Shown here piece by piece: positions 42,666-53,531 of a stretch of DNA of 64,000 nucleotides; position 1 is the first letter of the stretch; each line of letters opens with the position of its first letter. Under the pieces are notes generated by a model. The model was not told where the DNA came from. It saw only the letters and a list, made by a program, of their open reading frames with translations, and made no database searches. A program made the position numbers and the translations under genes. Where the stretch lies: positions 1,426,001 through 1,490,000 of the forward strand of contig JACAAK010000009.1 in NCBI GenBank assembly GCA_025093985.1, given 5' to 3'. This stretch comes from Calvatia gigantea (lineage: Eukaryota > Basidiomycota > Agaricomycetes > Agaricales > Lycoperdaceae).

Positions 42666-44270
42666 GAGTAAGGGACAAAACCGTTCCAATGTTTTGAACT
42701 TTTCAGAAGATCAGCTCATAACTCAAGGACTACTGTGGCTGTGCACTTCCTAATTTAATTGTAGATAGTCCAGTATCTTATCTAATCATATGCAAAGTAT
42801 GATTATGTAATCCTTTGTTTTGGGGGAGTTATTAATTAATTAATATTTTAAGTACATTGGAACAGTTTTGTCCCTCTCAAATTCTGAGCACATGACTTCG
42901 TTTATTGCAATCAAATAAATACAAATAAAATCATGTGACCATGTAGGGTGATGTATAAATGGATGTGCTTATTCTCAGGTGCAAATTAACTCCCCCACTA
43001 TACCTTTACAACTATATGCGCTCTCTTTCCTCTACTCAGACCAATAGAGTCCTCTCTTACCTGGACCAAGGGAAATCTGCTCATCATATTGCTTCTATTA
43101 CTGGTCTGGGAGTCAGTACTATTTCTAGGATTCGCTCCAAACATAGATCAACACTTTCCAAATCTGTTGGTGGCCGCCCATCTAAACTTTCTCCCTCTGA
43201 TATCCACTATTCTGTTCGCCTCATCACCTCTCGCAAGGCTGACAATGCCTCCCAAGTCACCAAATCACTTCAAAATGTTATTGCCCAGCCTGTATCCACC
43301 AAAACAGTGCGCAGGGCACTCAGAGGAGCTGGAATGAAGGCTGTAGTCAAGCGGAAACGACCTAAACTTACTGCTGTCCATAGGAGGAAAAGGTTGGAGT
43401 GGGCAGAAGCACATGTTAACTGGACCCTGGAGGACTGGAAGAGGGTTATTTGGACAGATGAGTCCAAAATCAATCGGTTTGGATCAGATGGAAGGGTTTG
43501 GGTATGGAAAAAGGCAGGAGAGGGGCTGAATGATAGATTGGTTGAGGGAACAGTCAAGTTTGGTGGAGGAAATGTGATGATCTGGGGTTGTATGCTGTGG
43601 GATGGAGTGGGGTTTGCCACTAAAATTGAAGGGAAGATGGATGCTGACCTTTATGTTCAAATTTTGGGGGATGAACTAAAGAGGAGCATCAGGTGGTATG
43701 GGAAGAATGAGGAGGATATGGTCTTCCAACAGGACAATGACCCCAAACACAAGAGCAAAAAGGCTACAAACTGGCTAGATGAGTCTGAATTGGAGGTTAT
43801 GGTATGGCCCCCACAGTCTCCAGACCTTAATCCCATTGAACATCTCTGGACTCACCTCAAGAATAAGCTGGGAGAGTATGATACTCCTCCTGATAGCATG
43901 AATACCCTATGGGAGAGGATACAAAAGGAGTGGGATGACATAGAACCAGAAGTGTGTCAGAATCTGATAGAGAGTATGCCTAGGAGGGTCCAGGCAGTTT
44001 TACAGGCCAAGGGAGCTTATACCAGGTACTAGAATACCCATTTTGTATATAAATTTCAAGAGGGACAAAACTGTTCCAATGCACTTAAAATATTAATTAA
44101 TTAATAACTCCCCTAAAACAAAGGATTACATAATCATACTTTGCATATGATTAGATAAGATACTGGACTATCTACAATTAAATTAGGAAGTGCACAGCCA
44201 CAGTAGTCCTTGAGATATGAGCTGATCTTCTGAGAAGTTCAAAACATTGGAACGGTTTTGTCCCTTACTG
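42666..44270 (+). mobile_element. Tc1 element, copy 1
   Basis: 1605 bp like the other two copies. Terminal arms of ~212 bp (42666-42877 and 44060-44270) are inverted repeats. Each arm itself starts with GGGACAAAACCGTTCCAATG and ends with the inverse of GGGACAAAACTGTTCCAATG. The right end is CCCTTACTG followed by TA. The left end begins G instead of C and is preceded by TG, not TA, and the left flank is not the Y-LTR sequence expected from the right flank. Confidence 0.92.
42959..44032 (+). CDS. Tc1-family transposase (DD34E), copy 1
   Basis: 357 residues. Cut-and-paste transposase inserting at TA. N-terminal paired helix-turn-helix region (RVLSYLDQGKSAHHIASITG, then RRALRGAGMKAVVKRKRPKL), then the DDE core: WTDES (first Asp), QQDNDPKH (second Asp), and NPIEHLW (Glu) 34 residues on, which is the DD34E spacing of the Tc1 family. 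The protein is identical in all three copies and uninterrupted. An in-frame ATG further down (about 43013, MRSLSSTQ) could also be the start. The open antisense frame at 43270-43620 is a shadow. Confidence 0.93.
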   Translation: MDVLILRCKLTPPLYLYNYMRSLSSTQTNRVLSYLDQGKSAHHIASITGLGVSTISRIRSKHRSTLSKSVGGRPSKLSPSDIHYSVRLITSRKADNASQVTKSLQNVIAQPVSTKTVRRALRGAGMKAVVKRKRPKLTAVHRRKRLEWAEAHVNWTLEDWKRVIWTDESKINRFGSDGRVWVWKKAGEGLNDRLVEGTVKFGGGNVMIWGCMLWDGVGFATKIEGKMDADLYVQILGDELKRSIRWYGKNEEDMVFQQDNDPKHKSKKATNWLDESELEVMVWPPQSPDLNPIEHLWTHLKNKLGEYDTPPDSMNTLWERIQKEWDDIEPEVCQNLIESMPRRVQAVLQAKGAYTRY

Positions 44271-44511
44271 TATACTACAATGGTATACTATTGTATTGTA
44301 CTGTATTGATATGTTACTTGTCTATATATGGTATTTAAATGTGGTATGACTTCAAAGTAGTATGACTTTGAATTATGACATAAGCTGTGCTATTTATATG
44401 TATTAAGTTCTAGGTAAGTCTGGCTATGTTCTAGGTCTGTCTAGATACAAGCTAGTCTTTAGAGGCATTCTAGAACTTGTATTATCTAAGTAAATATGTG
44501 AGTTCATAACA
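44271..44511 (-). repeat. Gypsy Y 5' LTR, truncated
   Basis: Matches 37938-38173 and ends GTTCATAACA. The portion toward the element interior is missing at the Tc1 junction. Confidence 0.8.
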
Positions 44512-44716
44512 CGTTGCTTCTAAACTATTAAAAGTACTGTATAAGACGTTAAGGAGTTATACTCTGAGGATTGACCTCTGATTGTAAGACTTAAGAATAT
44601 CCAAAGTAGTTGTATTACTTTGTACATTCTTTGAGCCTTTGAGAAGGAGTCCCCTTTGATATCATCTGCAGATAGATATTGGGTAGAATTAGAACAAATT
44701 CTATCTCACTATAATA
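44512..44716 (+). repeat. Family Y LTR, plus orientation, right part
   Basis: Resumes with CGTTGCTTCTAAAC and ends CACTATAATA, then TSD CATAT. Confidence 0.82.
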
Positions 44717-44721
44717 CATAT

Positions 44722-44836
44722 GTTGAAGCCATGGTCCTCCTGAGTTCACCCACTTCACCCACCTTCATTTGCACCCACACATAATCCTTGGGTGTTTAGA
44801 CTCTGGTCATCTCACCTGCATAACCCATGCTTAACA
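44722..44836 (-). repeat. Family X LTR, minus orientation, right part
   Basis: Resumes with GTTGAAGCCATGGTCC and ends GCTTAACA; TTATT follows as TSD. Confidence 0.82.
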
Positions 44837-44841
44837 TTATT

Positions 44842-45261
44842 GAGATGAGTATACTAGAGTAGCTCTATGCCAGCAGTAGAGGGAAGTTGTTACCCACTAA
44901 GATATACTTTGAAGTATTTGAGGTAGAAGCTTTGCTAAAAAGTAGTGTATCAATGAAAGAGAAGACTAAATTGTCTAAAAAGTAAACACATATACATGGG
45001 GGTTTATATACAAAGTTCTTGGATAAAATGCCCTACAACCTGGGTACAGAGTGAGTTATTTACTACCAATAGCATATACTGAGCATAATATGTAAACAGC
45101 ATGTATCTAATGGAACATTCTAACTAGCTACAATAAGTGCAGTATAGGGCTGTTTTACTGAAGTCCATAGCATAGCATAGTCTGTTATTAACTCACTCCA
45201 AGAGTGGACTTCTCTAGATCTGTTTCATCTATAAATAGCATAAACCAATATAGTAGTACAG
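44842..45261. other. Unassigned AT-rich sequence
   Basis: No ORF of note and no match seen elsewhere in the window except in duplication copy B. Confidence 0.45.
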
Positions 45262-45582
45262 ATTGAGATTCAACAGCTATGACCTTTGTGAGTTGTTAAC
45301 TCAGATTGCAGCTTAGATGGCAAGACTTGAGAGAGTGCAAGGGGAAAAGCACAAGATGGTTAAGCATACTGAATACAGGTGATAGTAAGTATACTTATAT
45401 ATGAAAGGACATCTGATTGAGTAGATGGAGGTACATAATGAAACATCTGATGAGTAAGGCATGCTGATGTATGAGTCAGAGTACAGAGATTGCTGGGTAA
45501 GAATAGAGGTAAAACAGGTATGGGAAGAGAACAAGGTAGAGATGCATAGAAGTGAAGTTATAATTACATTGAGATTGCAACA
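45262..45582 (-). repeat. Gypsy1-family LTR relic, minus strand
   Basis: Minus-strand start TGTTGCAATC after the purine tract TTGGGGGGTAA. Inside, CTTAACCATCTTGTGC and TCTCAAGTCTTGCC match the family LTR. Repeated at 48772-49092. Confidence 0.65.
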
Positions 45583-46259
45583 TTACCCCCCAATTAAGAC
45601 TTCATACATCAGAAAGCTCATCAAAGTCTCTATGGACTACTATTACATGTGTTACCTTACTTCACAACTAGGCCTGGATCATCTCTACTTAGGGAGAGGT
45701 TCAATGCTATAGCCTAGGAGTATTGGCAAGTCTCAATGACTTCTGTGTAGACTTTGGATCACTCCCTCAAGTAAAAGCTCACATTTGTCTGAGAAGTCTG
45801 AGTTAAGTGCCACTGCAGTCCCCAAGATGGTTAATCTTGTAGCAGATGAGTGAAGATAAGGAAGCTTGTTACTAAAATAACCTAAGGTAATACAAAGGTA
45901 CTACTTAAGATTTATATACTAGCTATGCATAAGAGGTGAGTAATTATGTAGTAAAGGGGTATGAGTCAATGGGAGACTACTATGGGTTAATTGGTAATCT
46001 AAGGAGTCATAGGGAATAGGTAATGAATAGAGAAGAGAAGGAATATAAGTCACAGGAAGAGGGAGACAAGTAGATAGAAGTTCAATGGTGGAAATATGGA
46101 GTATAAAAAGAAACATGACTCAGAATGAGTCATAAGAAGGTGAACTAGAACTACATGTGTTAATAAATAAAAAATAGAGAGGTGAAGATAAGAAAGTCCA
46201 AGGAAAAAATGTAACCTGGTAAGGGATATAGTTAATACATAAATAGGAAGAGTCTGGGG
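45583..46259. other. Unassigned non-coding sequence within a Gypsy relic
   Basis: Lies between the LTR relic and ORF3 relic on the minus strand, where intact relatives have only a few bases, so it is probably another inserted repeat (for example a solo LTR). Ends not resolved. Confidence 0.4.
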
Positions 46260-46716
46260 ATGTGGTAAGTTCATAATAACTACAGTAACAGCAACAGCTT
46301 TCTTTGTGGATCTGATGAGGAAGTAGCTATTGTTAGATTGTGTGAAAAAGACAGAAATGTGGCTGTGGCTGTCTTGGTGGATAGGGACTGGGACACCTTT
46401 GAAGGAGAATTCATCACATTAGTCTTCCCAGGATATCTTGACTATTGTTTTCCAGTAGCATTGGTCCCTTTTCTTGTTCTGGTTGTAAAGTACAGAATCA
46501 TATGGAGGGCACAAAAACTGAGACTATCTATAGTAGGGTGATTGTCTTGATAAATCTATAAAGTATGGCAACTTCTTCCTTGATAGTAAACATAGGGATA
46601 CTAATGGGAGTTGGAGCTTGGATGGGTTCTTTAGCTGGGAAAGCTATGGTTTCATGGAGTTTCTTGAGGGTGGTATTGTTGTGAATTCCACTGTTTCCAT
46701 TACATCGTTGTGCCAC
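46260..46716 (-). pseudogene. ORF3 relic of Gypsy1 family, minus strand
   Basis: Minus-strand pieces read TLKKLHETI, PISIPMFTIKEEVAILYRFI and GVPVPIHQD, SHISVFF, STKKAVAV, all matching Gypsy1 ORF3. Copy B (49770-50226) has the same. Confidence 0.7.
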
Positions 46717-47595
<879 letters not shown>

Positions 47596-47715
47596 TTTAA
47601 CAGTTTGTTAAGTTTTATTTTAATTTTTCTAAGAAAGTGATTTAGTCTTATCTTTCTTTCTTTACTTACTATTTTTGTGCTCGAACTCTTCTGAATAGCT
47701 TCTATATTCAGATGT
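47596..47715. other. Short unassigned stretch
   Basis: AT-rich sequence between the ORF above and duplication copy B. Nothing recognised. Confidence 0.4.
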
Positions 47716-50226
47716 TCAGTCCTTGAGATATGAAGCTGATTTCTGAGAATTTCAAAACATTGGAACGGTTTGGTCCCTTACCTGCTATAATACAATGGTA
47801 TACTATTTATTGTACTGTAGTGATATGTTAAACTTGTCTAATATGGTATTTAAATGTGGGTATGACTCAAAAGTGAGTATGACTTTGAATTATGAATAAG
47901 CTGCTATTTAATGTATTAAGTTCTAGGAAGTCTGGCATGTTCAGTCTGTTCTAGATACAAGCTAGTCTTTAGAGGCATTCTAGAACTTGTATTATCTAAG
48001 TAAATATGTGAGTTCATAACACGTTGCTTCTAAACTATTAAAAGTACTGTATAAGACGTTAAGGAGTTATACTCTGAGGATTGACCTCTGATTGTAAGAC
48101 TTAAGAATATCCAAAGTAGTTGTATTACTTTGTACATTCTTTGAGCCTTTGAGAAGGAGTCCCCTTTGATATCATCTGCAGATAGATATTGGGTAGAATT
48201 AGAACAAATTCTATCTCACTATAATACATATGTTGAAGCCATGGTCCTCCTGAGTTCACCCACTTCACCCACCTTCATTTGCACCCACACATAATCCTTG
48301 GGTGTTTAGACTCTGGTCATCTCACCTGCATAACCCATGCTTAACATTATTGAGATGAGTATACTAGAGTAGCTCTATGCCAGCAGTAGAGGGAAGTTGT
48401 TACCCACTAAGATATACTTTGAAGTATTTGAGGTAGAAGCTTTGCTAAAAAGTAGTGTATCAATGAAAGAGAAGACTAAATTGTCTAAAAAGTAAACACA
48501 TATACATGGGGGTTTATATACAAAGTTCTTGGATAAAATGCCCTACAACCTGGGTACAGAGTGAGTTATTTACTACCAATAGCATATACTGAGCATAATA
48601 TGTAAACAGCATGTATCTAATGGAACATTCTAACTAGCTACAATAAGTGCAGTATAGGGCTGTTTTACTGAAGTCCATAGCATAGCATAGTCTGTTATTA
48701 ACTCACTCCAAGAGTGGACTTCTCTAGATCTGTTTCATCTATAAATAGCATAAACCAATATAGTAGTACAGATTGAGATTCAACAGCTATGACCTTTGTG
48801 AGTTGTTAACTCAGATTGCAGCTTAGATGGCAAGACTTGAGAGAGTGCAAGGGGAAAAGCACAAGATGGTTAAGCATACTGAATACAGGTGATAGTAAGT
48901 ATACTTATATATGAAAGGACATCTGATTGAGTAGATGGAGGTACATAATGAAACATCTGATGAGTAAGGCATGCTGATGTATGAGTCAGAGTACAGAGAT
49001 TGCTGGGTAAGAATAGAGGTAAAACAGGTATGGGAAGAGAACAAGGTAGAGATGCATAGAAGTGAAGTTATAATTACATTGAGATTGCAACATTACCCCC
49101 CAATTAAGACTTCATACATCAGAAAGCTCATCAAAGTCTCTATGGACTACTATTACATGTGTTACCTTACTTCACAACTAGGCCTGGATCATCTCTACTT
49201 AGGGAGAGGTTCAATGCTATAGCCTAGGAGTATTGGCAAGTCTCAATGACTTCTGTGTAGACTTTGGATCACTCCCTCAAGTAAAAGCTCACATTTGTCT
49301 GAGAAGTCTGAGTTAAGTGCCACTGCAGTCCCCAAGATGGTTAATCTTGTAGCAGATGAGTGAAGATAAGGAAGCTTGTTACTAAAATAACCTAAGGTAA
49401 TACAAAGGTACTACTTAAGATTTATATACTAGCTATGCATAAGAGGTGAGTAATTATGTAGTAAAGGGGTATGAGTCAATGGGAGACTACTATGGGTTAA
49501 TTGGTAATCTAAGGAGTCATAGGGAATAGGTAATGAATAGAGAAGAGAAGGAATATAAGTCACAGGAAGAGGGAGACAAGTAGATAGAAGTTCAATGGTG
49601 GAAATATGGAGTATAAAAAGAAACATGACTCAGAATGAGTCATAAGAAGGTGAACTAGAACTACATGTGTTAATAAATAAAAAATAGAGAGGTGAAGATA
49701 AGAAAGTCCAAGGAAAAAATGTAACCTGGTAAGGGATATAGTTAATACATAAATAGGAAGAGTCTGGGGATGTGGTAAGTTCATAATAACTACAGTAACA
49801 GCAACAGCTTTCTTTGTGGATCTGATGAGGAAGTAGCTATTGTTAGATTGTGTGAAAAAGACAGAAATGTGGCTGTGGCTGTCTTGGTGGATAGGGACTG
49901 GGACACCTTTGAAGGAGAATTCAATCACATTAGTCTTCCCAGGATATCTTGACTATTGTTTTCCAGTAGCATTGGTCCTTTTCTTGTTCTGGTTGTAAAG
50001 TACAGAATCATATGGAGGGCACAAAAACTGAGACTATCTATAGTAGGGTGATTGTCTTGATAAATCTATAAAGTATGGCAACTTCTTCCTTGATAGTAAA
50101 CATAGGGATACTAATGGGAGTTGGAGCTTGGATGGGTTCTTTAGCTGGGAAAGCTATGGTTTCATGGAGTTTCTTGAGGGTGGTATTGTTGTGAATTCCA
50201 CTGTTTCCATTACATCGTTGTGCCAC
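47716..50226. repeat. Direct duplication, copy B
   Basis: Second copy of 44207-46716. The first ~240 bases (47716-47955) differ from copy A by many one- to three-base indels, including at homopolymers, whereas the remaining ~2.27 kb are nearly identical. It includes again the Y and X LTR remnants (47956-48346), an LTR relic (48772-49092, minus) and an ORF3 relic (49770-50226, minus). It ends abruptly at GTGCCAC. Confidence 0.9.
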
Positions 50227-50411
50227 TTCCTATCTCTGTACCTACTATATACCTGTTTCAGCTATTCTAGTATCAGCAATCTCCGAAGTACTAACTCACA
50301 TACTACTGTGCTATAGTGATTAGACATTTCATATAGTATCTCTATCTATTCAACTAGATGGCCTTCCTTGTATTTAAGCATACATACACCTCTTGTATTT
50401 GGTATACTTAA
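50227..50411 (+). repeat. Gypsy D 5' LTR, left part (truncated start)
   Basis: Begins about 45 bases into the family LTR (TACCTGTTTCAGCTATTCTAG, then TATTTAAGCATACATAC). Cut by Gypsy C at CTTAA (50407-50411) and continued at 58992. Confidence 0.85.
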
Positions 50412-50593
50412 TGTTGTGAACTTTCACCTATTTGTGTCCACCCCGTGTTCACCTTCATTCTGATATGTCCAATATCCATTTCATCTATTCCAGTACCAGC
50501 GATCTCCAAGTATTGACTCATAAGACTACTATGCCATTATTGTCAGATGTTTCATGTAGTTACCTCCATCCGTTCAACTGGATGTCTATTGTA

Positions 50594-52198
50594 CAGTAAG
50601 GGACAAAACCGTTCCAATGTTTTGAACTTCTCAGAAGATCAGCTCATATCTCAAGGACTACTGTGGCTGTGCACTTCCTAATTTAATTGTAGATAGTCCA
50701 GTATCTTATCTAATCATATGCAAAGTATGATTATGTAATCCTTTGTTTTAGGGGAGTTATTAATTAATTAATATTTTAAGTGCATTGGAACAGTTTTGTC
50801 CCTCTTGAAATTTATATACAAAATGGGTATTCTAGTACCTGGTATAAGCTCCCTTGGCCTGTAAAACTGCCTGGACCCTCCTAGGCATACTCTCTATCAG
50901 ATTCTGACACACTTCTGGTTCTATGTCATCCCACTCCTTTTGTATCCTCTCCCATAGGGTATTCATGCTATCAGGAGGAGTATCATACTCTCCCAGCTTA
51001 TTCTTGAGGTGAGTCCAGAGATGTTCAATGGGATTAAGGTCTGGAGACTGTGGGGGCCATACCATAACCTCCAATTCAGACTCATCTAGCCAGTTTGTAG
51101 CCTTTTTGCTCTTGTGTTTGGGGTCATTGTCCTGTTGGAAGACCATATCCTCCTCATTCTTCCCATACCACCTGATGCTCCTCTTTAGTTCATCCCCCAA
51201 AATTTGAACATAAAGGTCAGCATCCATCTTCCCTTCAATTTTAGTGGCAAACCCCACTCCATCCCACAGCATACAACCCCAGATCATCACATTTCCTCCA
51301 CCAAACTTGACTGTTCCCTCAACCAATCTATCATTCAGCCCCTCTCCTGCCTTTTTCCATACCCAAACCCTTCCATCTGATCCAAACCGATTGATTTTGG
51401 ACTCATCTGTCCAAATAACCCTCTTCCAGTCCTCCAGGGTCCAGTTAACATGTGCTTCTGCCCACTCCAACCTTTTCCTCCTATGGACAGCAGTAAGTTT
51501 AGGTCGTTTCCGCTTGACTACAGCCTTCATTCCAGCTCCTCTGAGTGCCCTGCGCACTGTTTTGGTGGATACAGGCTGGGCAATAACATTTTGAAGTGAT
51601 TTGGTGACTTGGGAGGCATTGTCAGCCTTGCGAGAGGTGATGAGGCGAACAGAATAGTGGATATCAGAGGGAGAAAGTTTAGATGGGCGGCCACCAACAG
51701 ATTTGGAAAGTGTTGATCTATGTTTGGAGCGAATCCTAGAAATAGTACTGACTCCCAGACCAGTAATAGAAGCAATATGATGAGCAGATTTCCCTTGGTC
51801 CAGGTAAGAGAGGACTCTATTGGTCTGAGTAGAGGAAAGAGAGCGCATATAGTTGTAAAGGTATAGTGGGGGAGTTAATTTGCACCTGAGAATAAGCACA
51901 TCCATTTATACATCACCCTACATGGTCACATGATTTTATTTGTATTTATTTGATTGCAATAAATGAAGTCATGTGCTCAGAATTTGAGAGGGACAAAACT
52001 GTTCCAATGTACTTAAAATATTAATTAATTAATAACTCCCCCAAAACAAAGGATTACATAATCATACTTTGCATATGATTAGATAAGATACTGGACTATC
52101 TACAATTAAATTAGGAAGTGCACAGCCACAGTAGTCCTTGAGTTATGAGCTGATCTTCTGAAAAGTTCAAAACATTGGAACGGTTTTGTCCCTTACTG
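50594..52198 (-). mobile_element. Tc1 element, copy 2
   Basis: 1605 bp, ends CAGTAAGGG and CCCTTACTG, flanked by TA on both sides. The empty site in the paired LTR proves the boundaries. Arms at 50594-50804 and 51988-52198. Confidence 0.97.
50832..51905 (-). CDS. Tc1-family transposase (DD34E), copy 2
   Basis: 357 residues, identical to the protein at 42959-44032, with the same WTDES, QQDNDPKH and NPIEHLW catalytic motifs. Intact, with its own element's full arms and TA duplication, so this is one of two copies here that look fit to move. Confidence 0.95.
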   Translation of the reverse strand: MDVLILRCKLTPPLYLYNYMRSLSSTQTNRVLSYLDQGKSAHHIASITGLGVSTISRIRSKHRSTLSKSVGGRPSKLSPSDIHYSVRLITSRKADNASQVTKSLQNVIAQPVSTKTVRRALRGAGMKAVVKRKRPKLTAVHRRKRLEWAEAHVNWTLEDWKRVIWTDESKINRFGSDGRVWVWKKAGEGLNDRLVEGTVKFGGGNVMIWGCMLWDGVGFATKIEGKMDADLYVQILGDELKRSIRWYGKNEEDMVFQQDNDPKHKSKKATNWLDESELEVMVWPPQSPDLNPIEHLWTHLKNKLGEYDTPPDSMNTLWERIQKEWDDIEPEVCQNLIESMPRRVQAVLQAKGAYTRY

Positions 52199-52403
52199 TA
52201 TTTAAGCATACATACATACTCCTGTATTTGGTATGCTTAACCACCTAGTTCTCCTCTCCCTTACTTGCCCTCAAGTCTTAGCCTAAGTTACAACCTGAGG
52301 TTTACTCAGACTAAGGTTGTAACATTTAGTTAAGCATCCCCACCTCACCTTGCAAGGAGTAGGCTGAAACAGGCCTGAACAAAGACAACCTAGGAGCTAG
52401 TAC

Positions 52404-53531
52404 ATGAGCTTGAACCCAGATGAATACAGAAAACCAAACCTTGAAGTCACCAATGATGAATCAGAAACATTGGATGAAGAAGAAGCAGGGAACCCCGAAG
52501 TACCTGAAGAACCTACTGAAGGAGCACACAATGAACCCAGAGCAAACCCAGCAGAAGAAGAAGCACTATCAGAACTTCTAAATGAACTTGACCTAGTAGA
52601 GGAAGAGTTAATCCATCAGGAGAAATCAGATGAATCAAGTTCAGACGAAACAGAATCAGAAACTGACTCTGATATAACCGACAATACAGTAGTACCCACA
52701 ATAACGCCCAGTGGAAAAGGCTTAGTGCCAGACCTGGGATTCTTCAATAGTACCCAGACCAAATTTGATGATTGGTGGAGAGCTATAATACTCTTTATGA
52801 AATTTAACAAGATCGCCTTGGCTGATGACCAAGCTATAGCAGTCCTAGCCAGGCTGCAAGGAGGAACAGCAGGAGCTTATGTGGCCATGAAGGCATCAAC
52901 CATCCTAGAATCTGAAGATTCAGTAGACTGGAAGGTCTTCTCCAAGGACTTCAGAAGGACCTTCTCAGATGATGCCTTAAACAGTAAAGCAGAATGGCAG
53001 ATTGAAAAATTCAAACAAGGAAATTAAAACACTGCCAACTACCTAATCAAATTCGAAGTCTTGAAAAGCAAAGCTAAGACCAATAGCAAACACGCTATAT
53101 TCCTACTTAGGAAAAACACCCAACAAGATATCATACATACAATTACCGGTTATCCACCTTCAGCTAGACCAGACACATATGTGGAATGGAAAGAAGCTAT
53201 ACTCTCTGTTGGACAAGGGTATGAAGCATCTGAGTACTGAGGAGATAGGAAGACAAACACTGGCACTACCTACAAAGGAATGGGTGAACCCATGGAGATA
53301 GGAAGTCGATGCCATGTCTTCAATGACAAAGGGGAACTGAAATGTTACAACTGTGGCATTTTCAGACACATCACCAAAGACTGCAAAAAACCCAAGGGGT
53401 TAATATGCTACAATTGCGGCAAGAAAGGATATATAGCCAAAACTTGCACCACACCCAAGAAGATCCAAGTTTGGGGGATAGAAGAAACCGCCGAAGAAGA
53501 GAAAAAGGATTTTTCTGAGGACTCCAAGTAG
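52404..53531 (+). pseudogene. Gypsy C gag, broken
   Basis: 376 codons collinear with Gypsy1 Gag. TAA at 53025 and TGA at 53238 (Gypsy1 has CGA there). Knuckles CYNCGIFRHITKDC and CYNCGKKGYIAKTC; the second has Tyr in place of the metal-binding His. Confidence 0.92.

Larger units (their letters stand above)
37626..44511 (-). mobile_element. Gypsy Y: minus-strand chromovirus, rearranged
   Basis: Inserted head-to-tail opposed within a Y-family LTR. The TSD is CGTTG on the right (44512-44516) and TATTG on the left (37621-37625), consistent with CG to TA decay of the left copy. Minus-strand order: partial 5' LTR (44271-44511), Tc1 insertion (42666-44270), RT, RNase H, integrase, chromodomain, a zinc-knuckle ORF3, purine tract and full 3' LTR (37626-38173). 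Gag and protease are missing between the Tc1 and RT. Confidence 0.85.
44207..46716. repeat. Direct duplication, copy A
   Basis: About 2.5 kb repeated at 47716-50226 with an offset of 3510. It spans the end of Tc1 copy 1, the nested Y and X LTR remnants and minus-strand Gypsy relics, so the duplication is later than those insertions. Most of it (from ~44441) is nearly identical between copies. Confidence 0.9.
50412..52324 (+). repeat. Gypsy C 5' LTR, interrupted by Tc1
   Basis: 306 bp without the Tc1 and its duplicated TA. It runs 50412-50593 and 52199-52324. The intact 3' LTR (58686) shows the empty site ATTGTATTTAA. Confidence 0.92.

Noticed and set aside
43270..43620. 116-codon antisense ORF inside the Tc1 transposase, repeated in all three copies
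   Set aside because: Its conservation follows from the identical elements; it overlaps the DDE core on the other strand and has no recognisable content.
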